Below are positions 9,663 to 19,820 of a stretch of DNA of 64,000 nucleotides, in pieces (position 1 is the first letter of the stretch; every line of letters begins with the position of its first letter). The notes under the pieces were generated by a model, which saw only the letters and a program-made list of their open reading frames with translations, had not been told where the DNA came from and ran no database searches. The position numbers and the translations under genes were made by a program. Origin of the DNA: OLB9 sp041392785 (GTDB lineage: Bacteria; Bacteroidota; Bacteroidia; Chitinophagales; Saprospiraceae); assembly GCA_041392785.1 (NCBI GenBank), contig JAWKLK010000010.1, forward strand, positions 189,401-253,400, given 5' to 3'.

Positions 9663-12600
9663 TTAACTCCTTCAGAATGACTACTAAATTCTGGTGCATA
9701 TAAGCATTGCGCTGTGGTGATTCCGCCAGTATAATCACCGGCATGGCTGACCACCACAGGGTATTCGAACACATACTTCCCTTTACGCAAAGTATCAAAA
9801 TAAAAATGAGATGCTAAGTCCGTTACTGACTCATAATAGTATAACCCATCTTGATGCCTATGACCACTTAGTACAGAAATTGGTTCAAAACCTGAAGGTC
9901 TTAAATCTTTTAAGTGTACAAAATCCAAATCTCTATCGGTCTCTAAAATGATCCGCACTTTCACCTTATCTCCTATTTTCAGCACATCATTTGAAGTGAT
10001 TTCTGTCAATGCATCAGAAGCTTCCTTAGTATTAATTTTGTAATACTTTTTGGATATTTTGAAAGGAGTGCCAGAAAACTTATCTACTTTTTCTAAAACC
10101 TCAAAATACTGATAATAAGCGGCACCCCAAGCTATAGAATTATTTGGGTTCTGCACCGTAATCTTTGCCATGTCTTGCTTCAGTTCATCACCTTTAAAAG
10201 ATGTTTTTACATAACCTGTTCCAGCTTCTACTTGTGATATTTTTGTATTCAAATCGATGTTACCAACCGTTACTATTGTCGGTTTGACTTCAGAAATATT
10301 TGACGTGATTCCGTTTTGTTCTCCTTGTATGAGTAATGCATAGATAGCTGATACGGTGGATTTTGACGTGTGCCAGATATTAGTTTGTTTATTTTTTAAT
10401 AACCAGATTTTCATCTTATCAATCTCACGCAAATTACTCTGAGTGACTATGAACAATTCCATGATTCTTGCGTGACGCTCAATGGGTAATTGTGACCAAT
10501 TAAAACCATTGCCCTCATTCCAATAAGTACCCAACTCAGGATTAGAAACTGCTTTTTCCGTAAGTGAAGCCACAATTTTCTTCCAAGTCTGATCACTATT
10601 TCTAAACAAAGCCAGCCCTAAATTTGCTTGTGTAAACAGGTTTCTTGTATTCCAATACTTTGAAGCTTGTCCCATATAGTAATTGAAAACATGCCTATGG
10701 TTTTCACTGACAAATGTTTTTGAAAACAAAGATCTGACATAGATATAAAATGCTGACACATCATCTAAATGATCGTCATCCAATTTTCCTCCATGTTTTT
10801 TCAAACTTTCGACTAATTTATTGTATTTGATCAACATCTCTTGATCTACAAAGTCTAAGGCTAAATCCTGGATAGATTCTATATCTTCGACACCAGATAT
10901 GTCAATACCCATAGATTTAAGTTGAGCCAAGTTTTCTAATACATACAAAGATGTGTATAGATCATCTCTACCACCCATAATCCAAGGAAAACCACCATTA
11001 GAATGTTGTGAATTTTTCAAATGTGTTAGAATACTTTTTTTCTCATTTGCAAGATTATTCAAATCAAAAAGTACGCTAATATTCTGTTTTTGTTCAGATT
11101 CAGACATCGCTTCCTGTACCCAAGGTGTTTCTTTCAGAATTGCTTGCTTCAATTCTTCATTCTTTGATAAATTGCTTAATAATGCATCTTTACCTTCCCT
11201 TCTCCATGTGTCAAATACTTTTTTGATACGTGGATGTGAATGGACAATATGGGATGCTACAGAATTTGTAAAAAACCTATTCATCAATGAAATGGTAGTA
11301 TTTGACTCATTGCTAAGATAAGGCATAGCTTGAATGGCGTACCAAACAGGATGAGATGTAAATTCAACGGTATATCTAAAATCTTTTTTTGATGTACTAA
11401 CATTATTTGTAAATGCAGAGAAATCAAAAGTTCTCGTTTCGTTACCATTCACCCAAATTGGCATTGTCTCAGTCACTAAAATTCGGTTTGTAAATACTTG
11501 TAACGTGCCCTCTTCAATATCCAAATGCGAGCCAAAATCTGCAGATATTCGGTATGTCAAAGCAGAATATTTAGCTTCAGGAATTTGCAAAGCCCATGTA
11601 TCAGTCTTCGATGCTGATGGATAAATTGTTGTATTTTTGACAGCTGCATCTTTCAAGATTTCATCTGTGACTTCAACCATTGACAAAGCATCAAAAAACT
11701 GTAGAGAGACAGTACCGACCTGTTTTTCACTTGTCAAGTTATTTACTTTGGCTTTCACATGGATGAGATCTGAATCCCTAAAAAACCTTGGAAAGTTGGG
11801 AAATACCATTATGTTTTTTTGGGTCTTCACTAATGCCTCTTTATATCCGATTTTCAAATCTGGTGTGTGTGCCAAGACCATAAGTTTCCACATAGTTAAA
11901 GCATCATTCATTTTGAAAGCAAATTCTATATTTCCATCTTTATCAGTAAGTAATTGAGGAAAAAAGAAGACAGTTTCATTAAGATTAGTTCGGATAGTTG
12001 GATGGATAGATGATGATTTTGTTGACATGTCCGGATCAATTGAAGCATCATTAGATTCCGATTCAGAAAATGCTGTAGAAGAGGCCTTAGCTGGCGCCCC
12101 TTTTCTCATTCGTGGCTCTGGTGCCCCCATGGCTTGTACTGCCATATCTCTTGATTGAAAATACGAATCTTGATAATAAGGATACAATGCGATCAAGGTG
12201 GGATAATGAATGTGGATCGGTTCTAATATTTCACTAGTCTGATTGTAATTTGATGAATAAGCATTAGTAGTAGAAAAACCAGCCGTGATTATGCTAAGGT
12301 ACGAGGATGATTTCGGATAAAAGTCATAATTCCAACTGTGTTTTTTGAATTCATCTAAGGAAGCATCATACATGGAAGCAAGGACTTCAACTAAAAAAGC
12401 ATCTTTTTCCTCACCTTTGATTCTAAGCTTATAGACTTCATTCTCTCCAGGCAAAGTTCTATCCCTTAAAGAAACAAATTCTATATTCAATGATTTGTTT
12501 ATCCAAGGTATAGAGATATTTTGACTTTGGCTAAAATGTCTATTATGATATATATAGTCAATTTGCACATTTATGTCACCACGGTATGAATCGAGGATTG

Positions 12601-15592
12601 GCAGGGTTATTTCCTTAACCTTGTCCACTTTTTCTAACCCATAATAAAGAATATTCCTATCTTTTGAGATCAATACTTGGACATATTGTTCTAATCCAGT
12701 TGCATTCCCAAGTGTCAATTTTAGCTTTTCACCAGGTGCTAAAATACTTTTTTGGATTACTAGATGTATGGGTTCCGTTTTAGGGAATTTTTTTCGTTTA
12801 ACATCAGTAATTACAATGTACTGAACGGCCTGTATTTCATTATCATTTGAGTCCATTACCTCTACTTTGTATACACCAAGATCCCAATTATTTGGAATAG
12901 AAATCTTTGATGGCGTCATCACCTGTGATTCATACATCTGCTTTTCAGTGGGCCATTTTTCATATGGGCTTTGTGTAGCATCACTTGTGTTGTGTATTCG
13001 ATAGTCAAACGGACGGTTTTGGTTTTCATACGATGGAAGTGAGATGTCTTTAGGTTCCATGAGTTTTAAAATCCGAACACGAACAGGTATCTTCATGTTA
13101 GATCCATTTGCATTATTTGCCTCAATAGTTGCATCCTTTAATGCGCCTTTGTCCATGTGCGTTGCCACGTCTATATGTAAAAAATAGGGCTTAAATGCTG
13201 CTTGTACATTGACTTCTCCATTTTGTGTTTCTCCCCTGCTATCTGTCACTGATGCTGTAACGGAGTAATTAAAACTCGCCGTTTTATTAGCCCTTGTTCG
13301 TTCATCTGGATCAGCAATGAAAGATATGTCAAACTTTCCATCCGAGTCAGTCTTCATTGTTCCAGTGGCAAGACGTACCGCAGTTTCCATAGGCATTCGC
13401 CTAGAATAATACCAAGGAAAACGCATTTTACGGTGGATGACATATTCAACATCTGCATTGTCCACAGGTGTTCCTGCAAATGTCATAACAGTTCCAGTCA
13501 CTTTGATGGATTGCCCTATGGTATAGGCATCATTTATGGAATCAAAGACGATGTTATAGGTGGGTCTTTTATATTCCTCCACAGATATAGAAGTTTGCCC
13601 ATACATGCCATGCGCTTCAGTCACAATTGTAAAAGCGCCATTCAGGAGACCAGAAGGTAAAACAAAATGTCCTGAAATGGATCCGTACTCATTTGATTTA
13701 AGTTGATGTGAAGCTACATTTTGGTAGTTGGCATCTTTCAATGTGACGGTCACGTTCCTATTTTTAATGATGGTTGGGATTTGATCTTTATCACTATTTA
13801 AAACCAATCCTTTAAAATAAACAGTCTGCCCAGGCCTATACAACGATCTGTCAGTATAAAACTCTACAAATTGATGAGAAGATGGGCTATCAGGAATGAA
13901 ATAGTCTAGATATGTACTAAGGTCCAGAGTATCCTTATCTTTAATCAAGGTCACCATGTAGGTTTTTTCTCTCTCAGAAGAAACAGCCTTCCCATTCTTA
14001 TCTGATTTCAAAGTTGCGTGCAACTTTCTATTATGCGTACGCATTCTACTATTATAGACCTGCTCATATAATTGAATAGAAACATCGGCTACTGGGCTGC
14101 CTTTCCATCTATCTAGCACTTGGATTACCCTATCTTTCTTTATCATAGAAGAAATAAATGACAAGTCAGAAACATGAGTAATCAAGTAGGACTTTACAAC
14201 TTGATGTGTATCCGCACTTTTACCCACTAACACTACAGCATAAACCCCATAACCAGGATTCGGAATAACTATAGATTTTTTTGTGGTATTGTAATCACGT
14301 GTTGGTTCTAGTTTGAAGTCTAACTTTGCATTTGATTCTTTTGCTAAAAAAAGTTCAACAATATTCTCGTTGTATCTACCTCGAAATTGTTCAATTTCTT
14401 CAGTATTTGTCTTTATCACATGCACGGTCAAACCATCTAAATTTTTGTAATTCAACTGAATTGCTAATGGTTCTTTACTATGAAACACTTGTAAAGCTTC
14501 TGCATCACAAGTAGCGGAGATAATAGAGTTTTTAAGTTGTAGACACTTATATGCCCCAGAAGATGTAGGATAAGCTTGAATACCTTTATCACAAAGAAGC
14601 AAGGCATTAATATGATTCAAGCTATCAAATGAATTTCCTTCCACTTTTGAAGCTATCTCGTAGATTATTTCAGCATAAAACGGAATATTTTTATGTCTCT
14701 CAGCCAAAATTTCCAATGCTTGTATATAATTTTTAGAATCATGATTTGAAATGCTGTTTTCATCCACAAATCGCATTCGTTTTAGGTCATAATCTGCCAA
14801 AGCTTCCTGGTTATCCTTAAATAGTTCGTATTTAAGCACTTGCTGATACAGTTTTAAAACACCATAAGATGTTGTTTTCTTATCTTGATCATCCCATTTG
14901 ATATTGACAAATTCCTCAACTTTGGAAAATGCGCTATTATTTTTTATAACATTATTCTTACTTGTAGCTCTTATTTGATACTGATTAGAATTGAAGTAAT
15001 TAAAAACCCTGTCTGCGAGAACTTCATACAGAGAAGGTCTTACGGCGATATCCAATTTTTCTGTACTCTCTAATATTACTGCATATTCCATTATCCCAAT
15101 ATCTAGGGATTCATCATGCTGCAATGATTCCAAATACAGTTCATGGATAACATCTGCAAAGTTTTCTTTTGACCAAAGTTTAAAATCCTCATTTCTTTCG
15201 CCCTCCACGAAGGTTCTTTGAGAAATTTGATATCTGTTATTATTGAAATAACCTTCGTACAATTGTGCCAAATAGGAAGAAAATACCTGTTGAAGAGGTG
15301 ATGGAGCGTGTTTTTTCTCATTTTGTAGAAACAAAATAGAATTTGCCACACCATCTTCTTCTGTCTGAATACTGAGGCGAGTATAAAATATCACCGCTTT
15401 GGCCCACTGAGGATGTACCTTTGCTTGCTTTGCTGTCTCCAAAATAAAACTAACGTGCTTTAATGCGGATTTTGGAAGTCCTTGCTCCATTAAGGAATCC
15501 ACTTGATTCCATGCGGAATTATAATCAAAATCCTGTTTTTCGATTTGATGCATTGAAAAAAATAGTGAAAGAATTGAAAATAAATATTGCAT
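9644..15592 (-). CDS. Alpha-2-macroglobulin family protein lacking the thioester
   Basis: 1982 residues with a weak N-terminal signal-like helix (MQYLFSILSLFFS). Residues 20-370 look helical and repeat-like. The MG2 signature FYTDRSLYRPGQTVYFKG lies near residue 580, the A2M core (TVFFFPQLLTDKDGN) near 1200, and an alpha/alpha-toroid region follows. Bacterial members of this family are periplasmic or surface protease traps or envelope-quality proteins. At the place where most relatives have a CxEQ thioester, about residue 1430, this protein reads NTTISLMNRFF, so the Cys, Glu and Gln are all replaced. Covalent trapping is thus unlikely. A Ser-rich low-complexity linker with RMRKGAP sits just before the A2M core. 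It stands alone, convergent with the ribB-like gene. Confidence 0.85.
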   Translation of the reverse strand: MQYLFSILSLFFSMHQIEKQDFDYNSAWNQVDSLMEQGLPKSALKHVSFILETAKQAKVHPQWAKAVIFYTRLSIQTEEDGVANSILFLQNEKKHAPSPLQQVFSSYLAQLYEGYFNNNRYQISQRTFVEGERNEDFKLWSKENFADVIHELYLESLQHDESLDIGIMEYAVILESTEKLDIAVRPSLYEVLADRVFNYFNSNQYQIRATSKNNVIKNNSAFSKVEEFVNIKWDDQDKKTTSYGVLKLYQQVLKYELFKDNQEALADYDLKRMRFVDENSISNHDSKNYIQALEILAERHKNIPFYAEIIYEIASKVEGNSFDSLNHINALLLCDKGIQAYPTSSGAYKCLQLKNSIISATCDAEALQVFHSKEPLAIQLNYKNLDGLTVHVIKTNTEEIEQFRGRYNENIVELFLAKESNAKLDFKLEPTRDYNTTKKSIVIPNPGYGVYAVVLVGKSADTHQVVKSYLITHVSDLSFISSMIKKDRVIQVLDRWKGSPVADVSIQLYEQVYNSRMRTHNRKLHATLKSDKNGKAVSSEREKTYMVTLIKDKDTLDLSTYLDYFIPDSPSSHQFVEFYTDRSLYRPGQTVYFKGLVLNSDKDQIPTIIKNRNVTVTLKDANYQNVASHQLKSNEYGSISGHFVLPSGLLNGAFTIVTEAHGMYGQTSISVEEYKRPTYNIVFDSINDAYTIGQSIKVTGTVMTFAGTPVDNADVEYVIHRKMRFPWYYSRRMPMETAVRLATGTMKTDSDGKFDISFIADPDERTRANKTASFNYSVTASVTDSRGETQNGEVNVQAAFKPYFLHIDVATHMDKGALKDATIEANNANGSNMKIPVRVRILKLMEPKDISLPSYENQNRPFDYRIHNTSDATQSPYEKWPTEKQMYESQVMTPSKISIPNNWDLGVYKVEVMDSNDNEIQAVQYIVITDVKRKKFPKTEPIHLVIQKSILAPGEKLKLTLGNATGLEQYVQVLISKDRNILYYGLEKVDKVKEITLPILDSYRGDINVQIDYIYHNRHFSQSQNISIPWINKSLNIEFVSLRDRTLPGENEVYKLRIKGEEKDAFLVEVLASMYDASLDEFKKHSWNYDFYPKSSSYLSIITAGFSTTNAYSSNYNQTSEILEPIHIHYPTLIALYPYYQDSYFQSRDMAVQAMGAPEPRMRKGAPAKASSTAFSESESNDASIDPDMSTKSSSIHPTIRTNLNETVFFFPQLLTDKDGNIEFAFKMNDALTMWKLMVLAHTPDLKIGYKEALVKTQKNIMVFPNFPRFFRDSDLIHVKAKVNNLTSEKQVGTVSLQFFDALSMVEVTDEILKDAAVKNTTIYPSASKTDTWALQIPEAKYSALTYRISADFGSHLDIEEGTLQVFTNRILVTETMPIWVNGNETRTFDFSAFTNNVSTSKKDFRYTVEFTSHPVWYAIQAMPYLSNESNTTISLMNRFFTNSVASHIVHSHPRIKKVFDTWRREGKDALLSNLSKNEELKQAILKETPWVQEAMSESEQKQNISVLFDLNNLANEKKSILTHLKNSQHSNGGFPWIMGGRDDLYTSLYVLENLAQLKSMGIDISGVEDIESIQDLALDFVDQEMLIKYNKLVESLKKHGGKLDDDHLDDVSAFYIYVRSLFSKTFVSENHRHVFNYYMGQASKYWNTRNLFTQANLGLALFRNSDQTWKKIVASLTEKAVSNPELGTYWNEGNGFNWSQLPIERHARIMELFIVTQSNLREIDKMKIWLLKNKQTNIWHTSKSTVSAIYALLIQGEQNGITSNISEVKPTIVTVGNIDLNTKISQVEAGTGYVKTSFKGDELKQDMAKITVQNPNNSIAWGAAYYQYFEVLEKVDKFSGTPFKISKKYYKINTKEASDALTEITSNDVLKIGDKVKVRIILETDRDLDFVHLKDLRPSGFEPISVLSGHRHQDGLYYYESVTDLASHFYFDTLRKGKYVFEYPVVVSHAGDYTGGITTAQCLYAPEFSSHSEGVKVEVVE

Positions 15593-15737
15593 TTTTATAC
15601 GCTTTAAAGAGAAATCTAATGAATACCAACTGTAGGATGTTGTATGATCAAAAAGAACGCATAATTAATTGTTAAAATTCTAAAAAATCCCAAAATTTAC
15701 TTGAGTAAATATTTGGCTGATGGTAATAAAATGAAAA

Positions 15738-16583
15738 TCAGAATATTTTAGCAGCTATCTGCATAGATTCCCCAAAATTAACCATATTGATTTTGTTGTG
15801 TATATGGTTCTTTTCTAGGTAGGAAAGTAAGTTTTCTGTAGCCATATTGCCTGTAAGGTCATCTTTTGCCATAGGACATCCTCCATACCCATGTATTGCA
15901 ACATCAAATCTTCTGCAGCCATTTTTCCAAGCAGCTTCTATTTTTGGTTCCCAATTATGAGGTTGTGTGTGAAGATGTGCGCCAAACTCCACATCTGGGT
16001 AGGGCGGTATCAATTGTCCGAATAAATATGCAATACTTTGAGGGGTAGCTACACCTATGGTATCAGATAAGGCTATAATTTTAATGTCCATGTCAGCTAG
16101 TCTATCAACCCACTTTTGACAAATTTCTACATTCCATGTATCACCATATGGATTTCCAAAACCCATAGATATATAAATGACGAGTTGCTTATTATTTGAC
16201 TTGCATAAATTTTGTATGACTTCTACTCTTTGGATAGATTCTTCAATTGTAGCATTGGTGTTCCTCATCTGAAATGTTTCAGAAATAGAAAATGGATATC
16301 CTAGATATGAAATTTCATCAAATTGAATGGCATCCTCCGCACCACGAATGTTGGCAATGATAGCCAAAAGTTTTGATGTGGTATTTTCAAGTTGCAACAT
16401 CGACAATACCTCTGCGGTATCACGCATTTGAGGAATAGCTTTGGGTGAAACAAAACTGCCAAAATCGATCGTATCATAGCCTACCTTAAGCAAAGAATTG
16501 ATGTATTCTGCCTTAGATTCAGTAGGAATAAAATTATGAAGACCTTGCATGGCATCACGAGGACATTCTATAATTTTCACCAT
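15738..16583 (-). CDS. mvaB: Hydroxymethylglutaryl-CoA lyase
   Basis: 281 residues from the ATG at 16583. This start places MVKIIECPRDAMQG at the N-terminus as in Bacteroidota homologues, and a -7 promoter element at 16625-16632 excludes the longer frame that reaches 16649. The enzyme cleaves HMG-CoA to acetoacetate and acetyl-CoA at the end of leucine breakdown. Visible motifs: RDAMQ (catalytic Arg-Asp), GAHLHTQPHN (metal-binding His pair) and the active-site loop GYGGCPMAKDDLTGN with the catalytic Cys. Length matches the family. It is a TIM-barrel DRE-TIM metallolyase; 2-isopropylmalate synthase-type enzymes share the fold but not the GGCP loop. Confidence 0.9.
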   Translation of the reverse strand: MVKIIECPRDAMQGLHNFIPTESKAEYINSLLKVGYDTIDFGSFVSPKAIPQMRDTAEVLSMLQLENTTSKLLAIIANIRGAEDAIQFDEISYLGYPFSISETFQMRNTNATIEESIQRVEVIQNLCKSNNKQLVIYISMGFGNPYGDTWNVEICQKWVDRLADMDIKIIALSDTIGVATPQSIAYLFGQLIPPYPDVEFGAHLHTQPHNWEPKIEAAWKNGCRRFDVAIHGYGGCPMAKDDLTGNMATENLLSYLEKNHIHNKINMVNFGESMQIAAKIF

Positions 16584-16624
16584 GGGCGATTCAGAAATCA
16601 TGGCCTCAAAGGAATATTTGTCGT

Positions 16625-16632
16625 CAAAAGTA
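16625..16632 (-). promoter_or_regulatory. Bacteroidota-type -7 element for mvaB
   Basis: On the minus strand it reads TACTTTTG (TAnnTTTG). It lies 42 bases upstream of the ATG at 16583. No clear -33 element. Confidence 0.45.
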
Positions 16633-16690
16633 AGAATAATACACATCATTCATTAAAAAAAGCTGTTATTTTGCATAAATTTAATATTTC

Positions 16691-16891
16691 ATGAGACCAT
16701 ACTTATCCATTATAGGGTTTTTAATTTTTACTTTTGGAGTCATTTCTGTAATCATGTCCCTAGTTGGCCTAAAGGTCACTTTAATGAATTTCATTTATGG
16801 TCATGGAGTTTGGACTTTTGTAATACAATTATTATTCATATTTGGTGGTATGATACTTTTTTATGTATCGAGAATTGATCCAGCAGAATAA
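16691..16891 (+). CDS. Small two-helix membrane protein
   Basis: 66 residues with two hydrophobic segments: residues 5-30 (SIIGFLIFTFGVISVIMSLVGL) and 42-60 (FVIQLLFIFGGMILFYV), joined by a short GHGVW turn. No known domain recognised. It is divergent from mvaB and ends about 90 bp before the convergent mutS stop. Codon use and hydrophobicity make it a credible gene, but the function is unknown. Confidence 0.6.
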   Translation: MRPYLSIIGFLIFTFGVISVIMSLVGLKVTLMNFIYGHGVWTFVIQLLFIFGGMILFYVSRIDPAE

Positions 16892-16983
16892 TAAAATGAA
16901 AATTATGTTTGGCTTACTATTACAATTGTGTTTCGCACAATCGATGTTGTTTCAGTGATAGTTGGATATTAGGTTTGCTACCA

Positions 16984-19629
16984 TTATTCTTTGACCATTT
17001 TCACCAATGCACTCAATTTTAACATACACTCTATGGGTGTCATGGTATTTATGTCAAGAGATTTAATTTCATTTTTCAAAGATGCACCGATTGGGTCTTC
17101 TGCATTAAAAAGGCTAAGTTGGTAGTTGGGTTGGGCTTGGGGTGGCACAAATTTATTGGAATCAGCACTTCCATTTTCGACATTGATGCTTTTTTGCTCC
17201 AAATCTTGAAGAATTTCCATTGCTCTCTGAACGATTTCTTTAGGCATACCTGCCATAGCTGCCACATGAATTCCAAAAGAGTGGGCGCTACCTCCGGGTT
17301 CCAATTTTCTCAAAAATAAAACTTTATTGCCTATTTCGCGAGTAGCTACATTAAAATTTTTAATACGATGATACACATCTGCTAAATCATTTAACTCATG
17401 ATAATGGGTAGCAAATAGAGTTTTTGGGGTCACTTTACCATTATGAAGAAACTCCGCTAATGCCCATGCTATGGAGATTCCATCATATGTAGAAGTTCCT
17501 CTTCCTATTTCATCCAACAGTATAAGACTTCTCTGCGAAATATTATTCATTATACTGGCAGTTTCATTCATTTCAAGCATGAAGGTAGATTCCCCTGAAG
17601 AAATATTGTCCGAAGCACCCACCCTAGTGAAGATTTTATCTACAATGCCAAGTCGAACTTTTTGCGCTGGTACCCAAGAACCCATTTGAGCCATCAAAGT
17701 GATAAGCGCTACCTGACGCAAGATGGCTGATTTTCCAGACATATTTGGTCCAGTTATCATCATGATTTGTGTATCATTTGTATCCATATTCAGATCATTT
17801 GGGATATATGACTGATCAGGCGGCATTTGTCTTTCTATAACTGGGTGTCTTCCTGACGTGATCTCGATAATCTCGGAATCATCAAAATCAGGTTTACAAT
17901 AATCATGTCTTATTGCAATTTCGGCAAATGAGAGCAAACAATCTAAAGCAGCGATAGCCCTTGCATTGGCTAAAATATTGTCCAAATATTCGATAGCTAC
18001 AATTACAAGCTCATGGTATAACTTTTCTTCCAAAAAAGAAATTCGCTCTTCAGCAGTCAGGATTTTTGATTCCAATATTTTGAGATCCTCAGAAATATAT
18101 CTTTCAGCGTTGGATAAAGTTTGTTTTCTTACCCACGAATCAGGAATCTTGTCGTGATCTTTGTACTTATTCGTAACTTCTAAATAGTATCCAAAAACGC
18201 TATTATACCCAATCTTTAATGAGTTTATACCTGTATTTTCAATTTCCTTTGTCTGAATATCAAGCAATAGTTGCTTACTATTCGTTATGACATTTCTTAG
18301 ATCGTCCAATTCTCCATGCCATCCATTCGCAATAACATTGCCCTTTGATATGATGGCAGGAGGTTCTGTAGATAATTGAATTTCAATGGTTTGCTTTAGG
18401 GAAGTGCAAGTTTGAAGTTTGTCACTTAATATTGAAAGTAGATGATTTTTTGAACCTGCAAGCAAATCTTTTATTGCAGGAATCAGATCAAGAGATTTTT
18501 TCAATTGCAGTAATTCCCTTGGAGAAATTTTCTCCATTGCCAATCTTGAAGCGATCCTTTCAATATCTCCAACCTGCTTTATTATTGATATAAGTTGTTC
18601 TGTATCATGATAGTGATTTACAAAGTATGAAACCATTTCTTGACGCGCCAAGATGCGTTCTTTATCCAAAAGAGGAAGAAGAATCCAATTTTTCAATAAT
18701 CTTGAACCCATTGGAGTGACAGTTTTGTCCAAGACATCATATAATGAAACTCCGCTATCATGCGCACTCTGCACAAGTTCAAGATTTTTTACCGTAAACC
18801 TATCAAGCCAAACATATTGTTCTGAATGAATTCTGGTAATGGAAGAAATATGTTTCAGCTTATCATTATTGGTAGTGGACAAATAATGCAGAATTCCTCC
18901 TGCAGCAACTTGTGCTAAGTTAAGCTCTTCTATACCGAATCCTTTTAGATTTGCAACATCAAACTGCTCTAATAATTTACCTCTAGTATAGTCTGGCATA
19001 AAAACCCACTCTTCTAGACCATAATGATAAAATCTATTACCAAAAAACTTTAAAATTTCACTGTTATATGCCTTTGAGTAAATGATTTCTGATGGGCTGA
19101 ATCCATCTACCCATTTTTCAATCATACTATCATTTCCTTCTACCACCATGAATGCGCCGGTAGAAATGTCAATCAATGCCAAGCCATGATTACCCTTTGG
19201 CGTAAAATGTATAGCAGCTAGATAATTATTGGATTTTCTGTCCAGAATATTATCTTCTATCACCAAACCGGGAGTAACTACATCAGTAATCCCACGATCA
19301 ACTATTTTCTTTTCTTTTGAAGGTTTTTCCAATTGTTCGCAAATAGCAACCCTATACCCTGCTCTGACCAGTTTTGGTAAGTACAAATCAAGAGAATGGT
19401 AAGGGAATCCTGCTAACTCGATATCCACACCTCCATTATTCCTTTTTGTCAAAACAATGCCTAAAACTTCTGCAGTTCTTACAGCATCATCTGAAAAAGT
19501 CTCGTAGAAATCACCCACCCTATAAAGTAGTATCGCATCAGGGTGCTTGGCTTTAAGCTGAAAATATTGCGCCATGAGAGGCGTGATTTTTCCAGACTCC
19601 TCTAATTGTTTGGTAGAAGGCTTTGTCAA
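16984..19629 (-). CDS. mutS: DNA mismatch repair ATPase MutS
   Basis: 881 residues from the TTG at 19629. The frame extends to another TTG at 19665, but a -7 promoter element occupies 19663-19670, so the downstream start is preferred. MutS dimers recognise mismatches and recruit MutL. Domain I carries the mismatch-reading Phe-x-Glu (RVGDFYETF); the connector, core lever and clamp follow; the ATPase has Walker A TGPNMSGKS near residue 625, Walker B LILLDEIGRGTSTYDG, and LFATHYHEL. The C-terminal tail contains a beta-clamp-like motif QLSLF. Complete and typical in length. It stands alone on the minus strand and is divergent from the exbB operon. Confidence 0.95.
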   Translation of the reverse strand: MTKPSTKQLEESGKITPLMAQYFQLKAKHPDAILLYRVGDFYETFSDDAVRTAEVLGIVLTKRNNGGVDIELAGFPYHSLDLYLPKLVRAGYRVAICEQLEKPSKEKKIVDRGITDVVTPGLVIEDNILDRKSNNYLAAIHFTPKGNHGLALIDISTGAFMVVEGNDSMIEKWVDGFSPSEIIYSKAYNSEILKFFGNRFYHYGLEEWVFMPDYTRGKLLEQFDVANLKGFGIEELNLAQVAAGGILHYLSTTNNDKLKHISSITRIHSEQYVWLDRFTVKNLELVQSAHDSGVSLYDVLDKTVTPMGSRLLKNWILLPLLDKERILARQEMVSYFVNHYHDTEQLISIIKQVGDIERIASRLAMEKISPRELLQLKKSLDLIPAIKDLLAGSKNHLLSILSDKLQTCTSLKQTIEIQLSTEPPAIISKGNVIANGWHGELDDLRNVITNSKQLLLDIQTKEIENTGINSLKIGYNSVFGYYLEVTNKYKDHDKIPDSWVRKQTLSNAERYISEDLKILESKILTAEERISFLEEKLYHELVIVAIEYLDNILANARAIAALDCLLSFAEIAIRHDYCKPDFDDSEIIEITSGRHPVIERQMPPDQSYIPNDLNMDTNDTQIMMITGPNMSGKSAILRQVALITLMAQMGSWVPAQKVRLGIVDKIFTRVGASDNISSGESTFMLEMNETASIMNNISQRSLILLDEIGRGTSTYDGISIAWALAEFLHNGKVTPKTLFATHYHELNDLADVYHRIKNFNVATREIGNKVLFLRKLEPGGSAHSFGIHVAAMAGMPKEIVQRAMEILQDLEQKSINVENGSADSNKFVPPQAQPNYQLSLFNAEDPIGASLKNEIKSLDINTMTPIECMLKLSALVKMVKE

Positions 19630-19662
19630 AATTTGAAAAATTGTAAAATTTAAGACAGAATG

Positions 19663-19670
19663 CAAAAGTA
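19663..19670 (-). promoter_or_regulatory. -7 promoter element for mutS
   Basis: Reads TACTTTTG on the minus strand (TAnnTTTG), 34 bases upstream of the TTG at 19629. It decides between the two possible mutS starts. Confidence 0.45.
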
Positions 19671-19750
19671 CATAATTTGATTTAGTATTAAATGCTTCTT
19701 TTAAAATTAAAAAAATTATCCATATGTGTCAAATATATTATAAAAATATT

Positions 19751-19758
19751 TAATTTTG
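19751..19758 (+). promoter_or_regulatory. -7 promoter element for the exbB operon
   Basis: TAATTTTG, matching TAnnTTTG, about 63 bases ahead of the exbB ATG in an AT-rich divergent region shared with mutS. Confidence 0.45.
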
Positions 19759-19820
19759 TGCTGGTTTACAATTTTTAATATTTAATTTTCGTTTCAAATC
19801 AAGCTAAAAATCAACAATTA

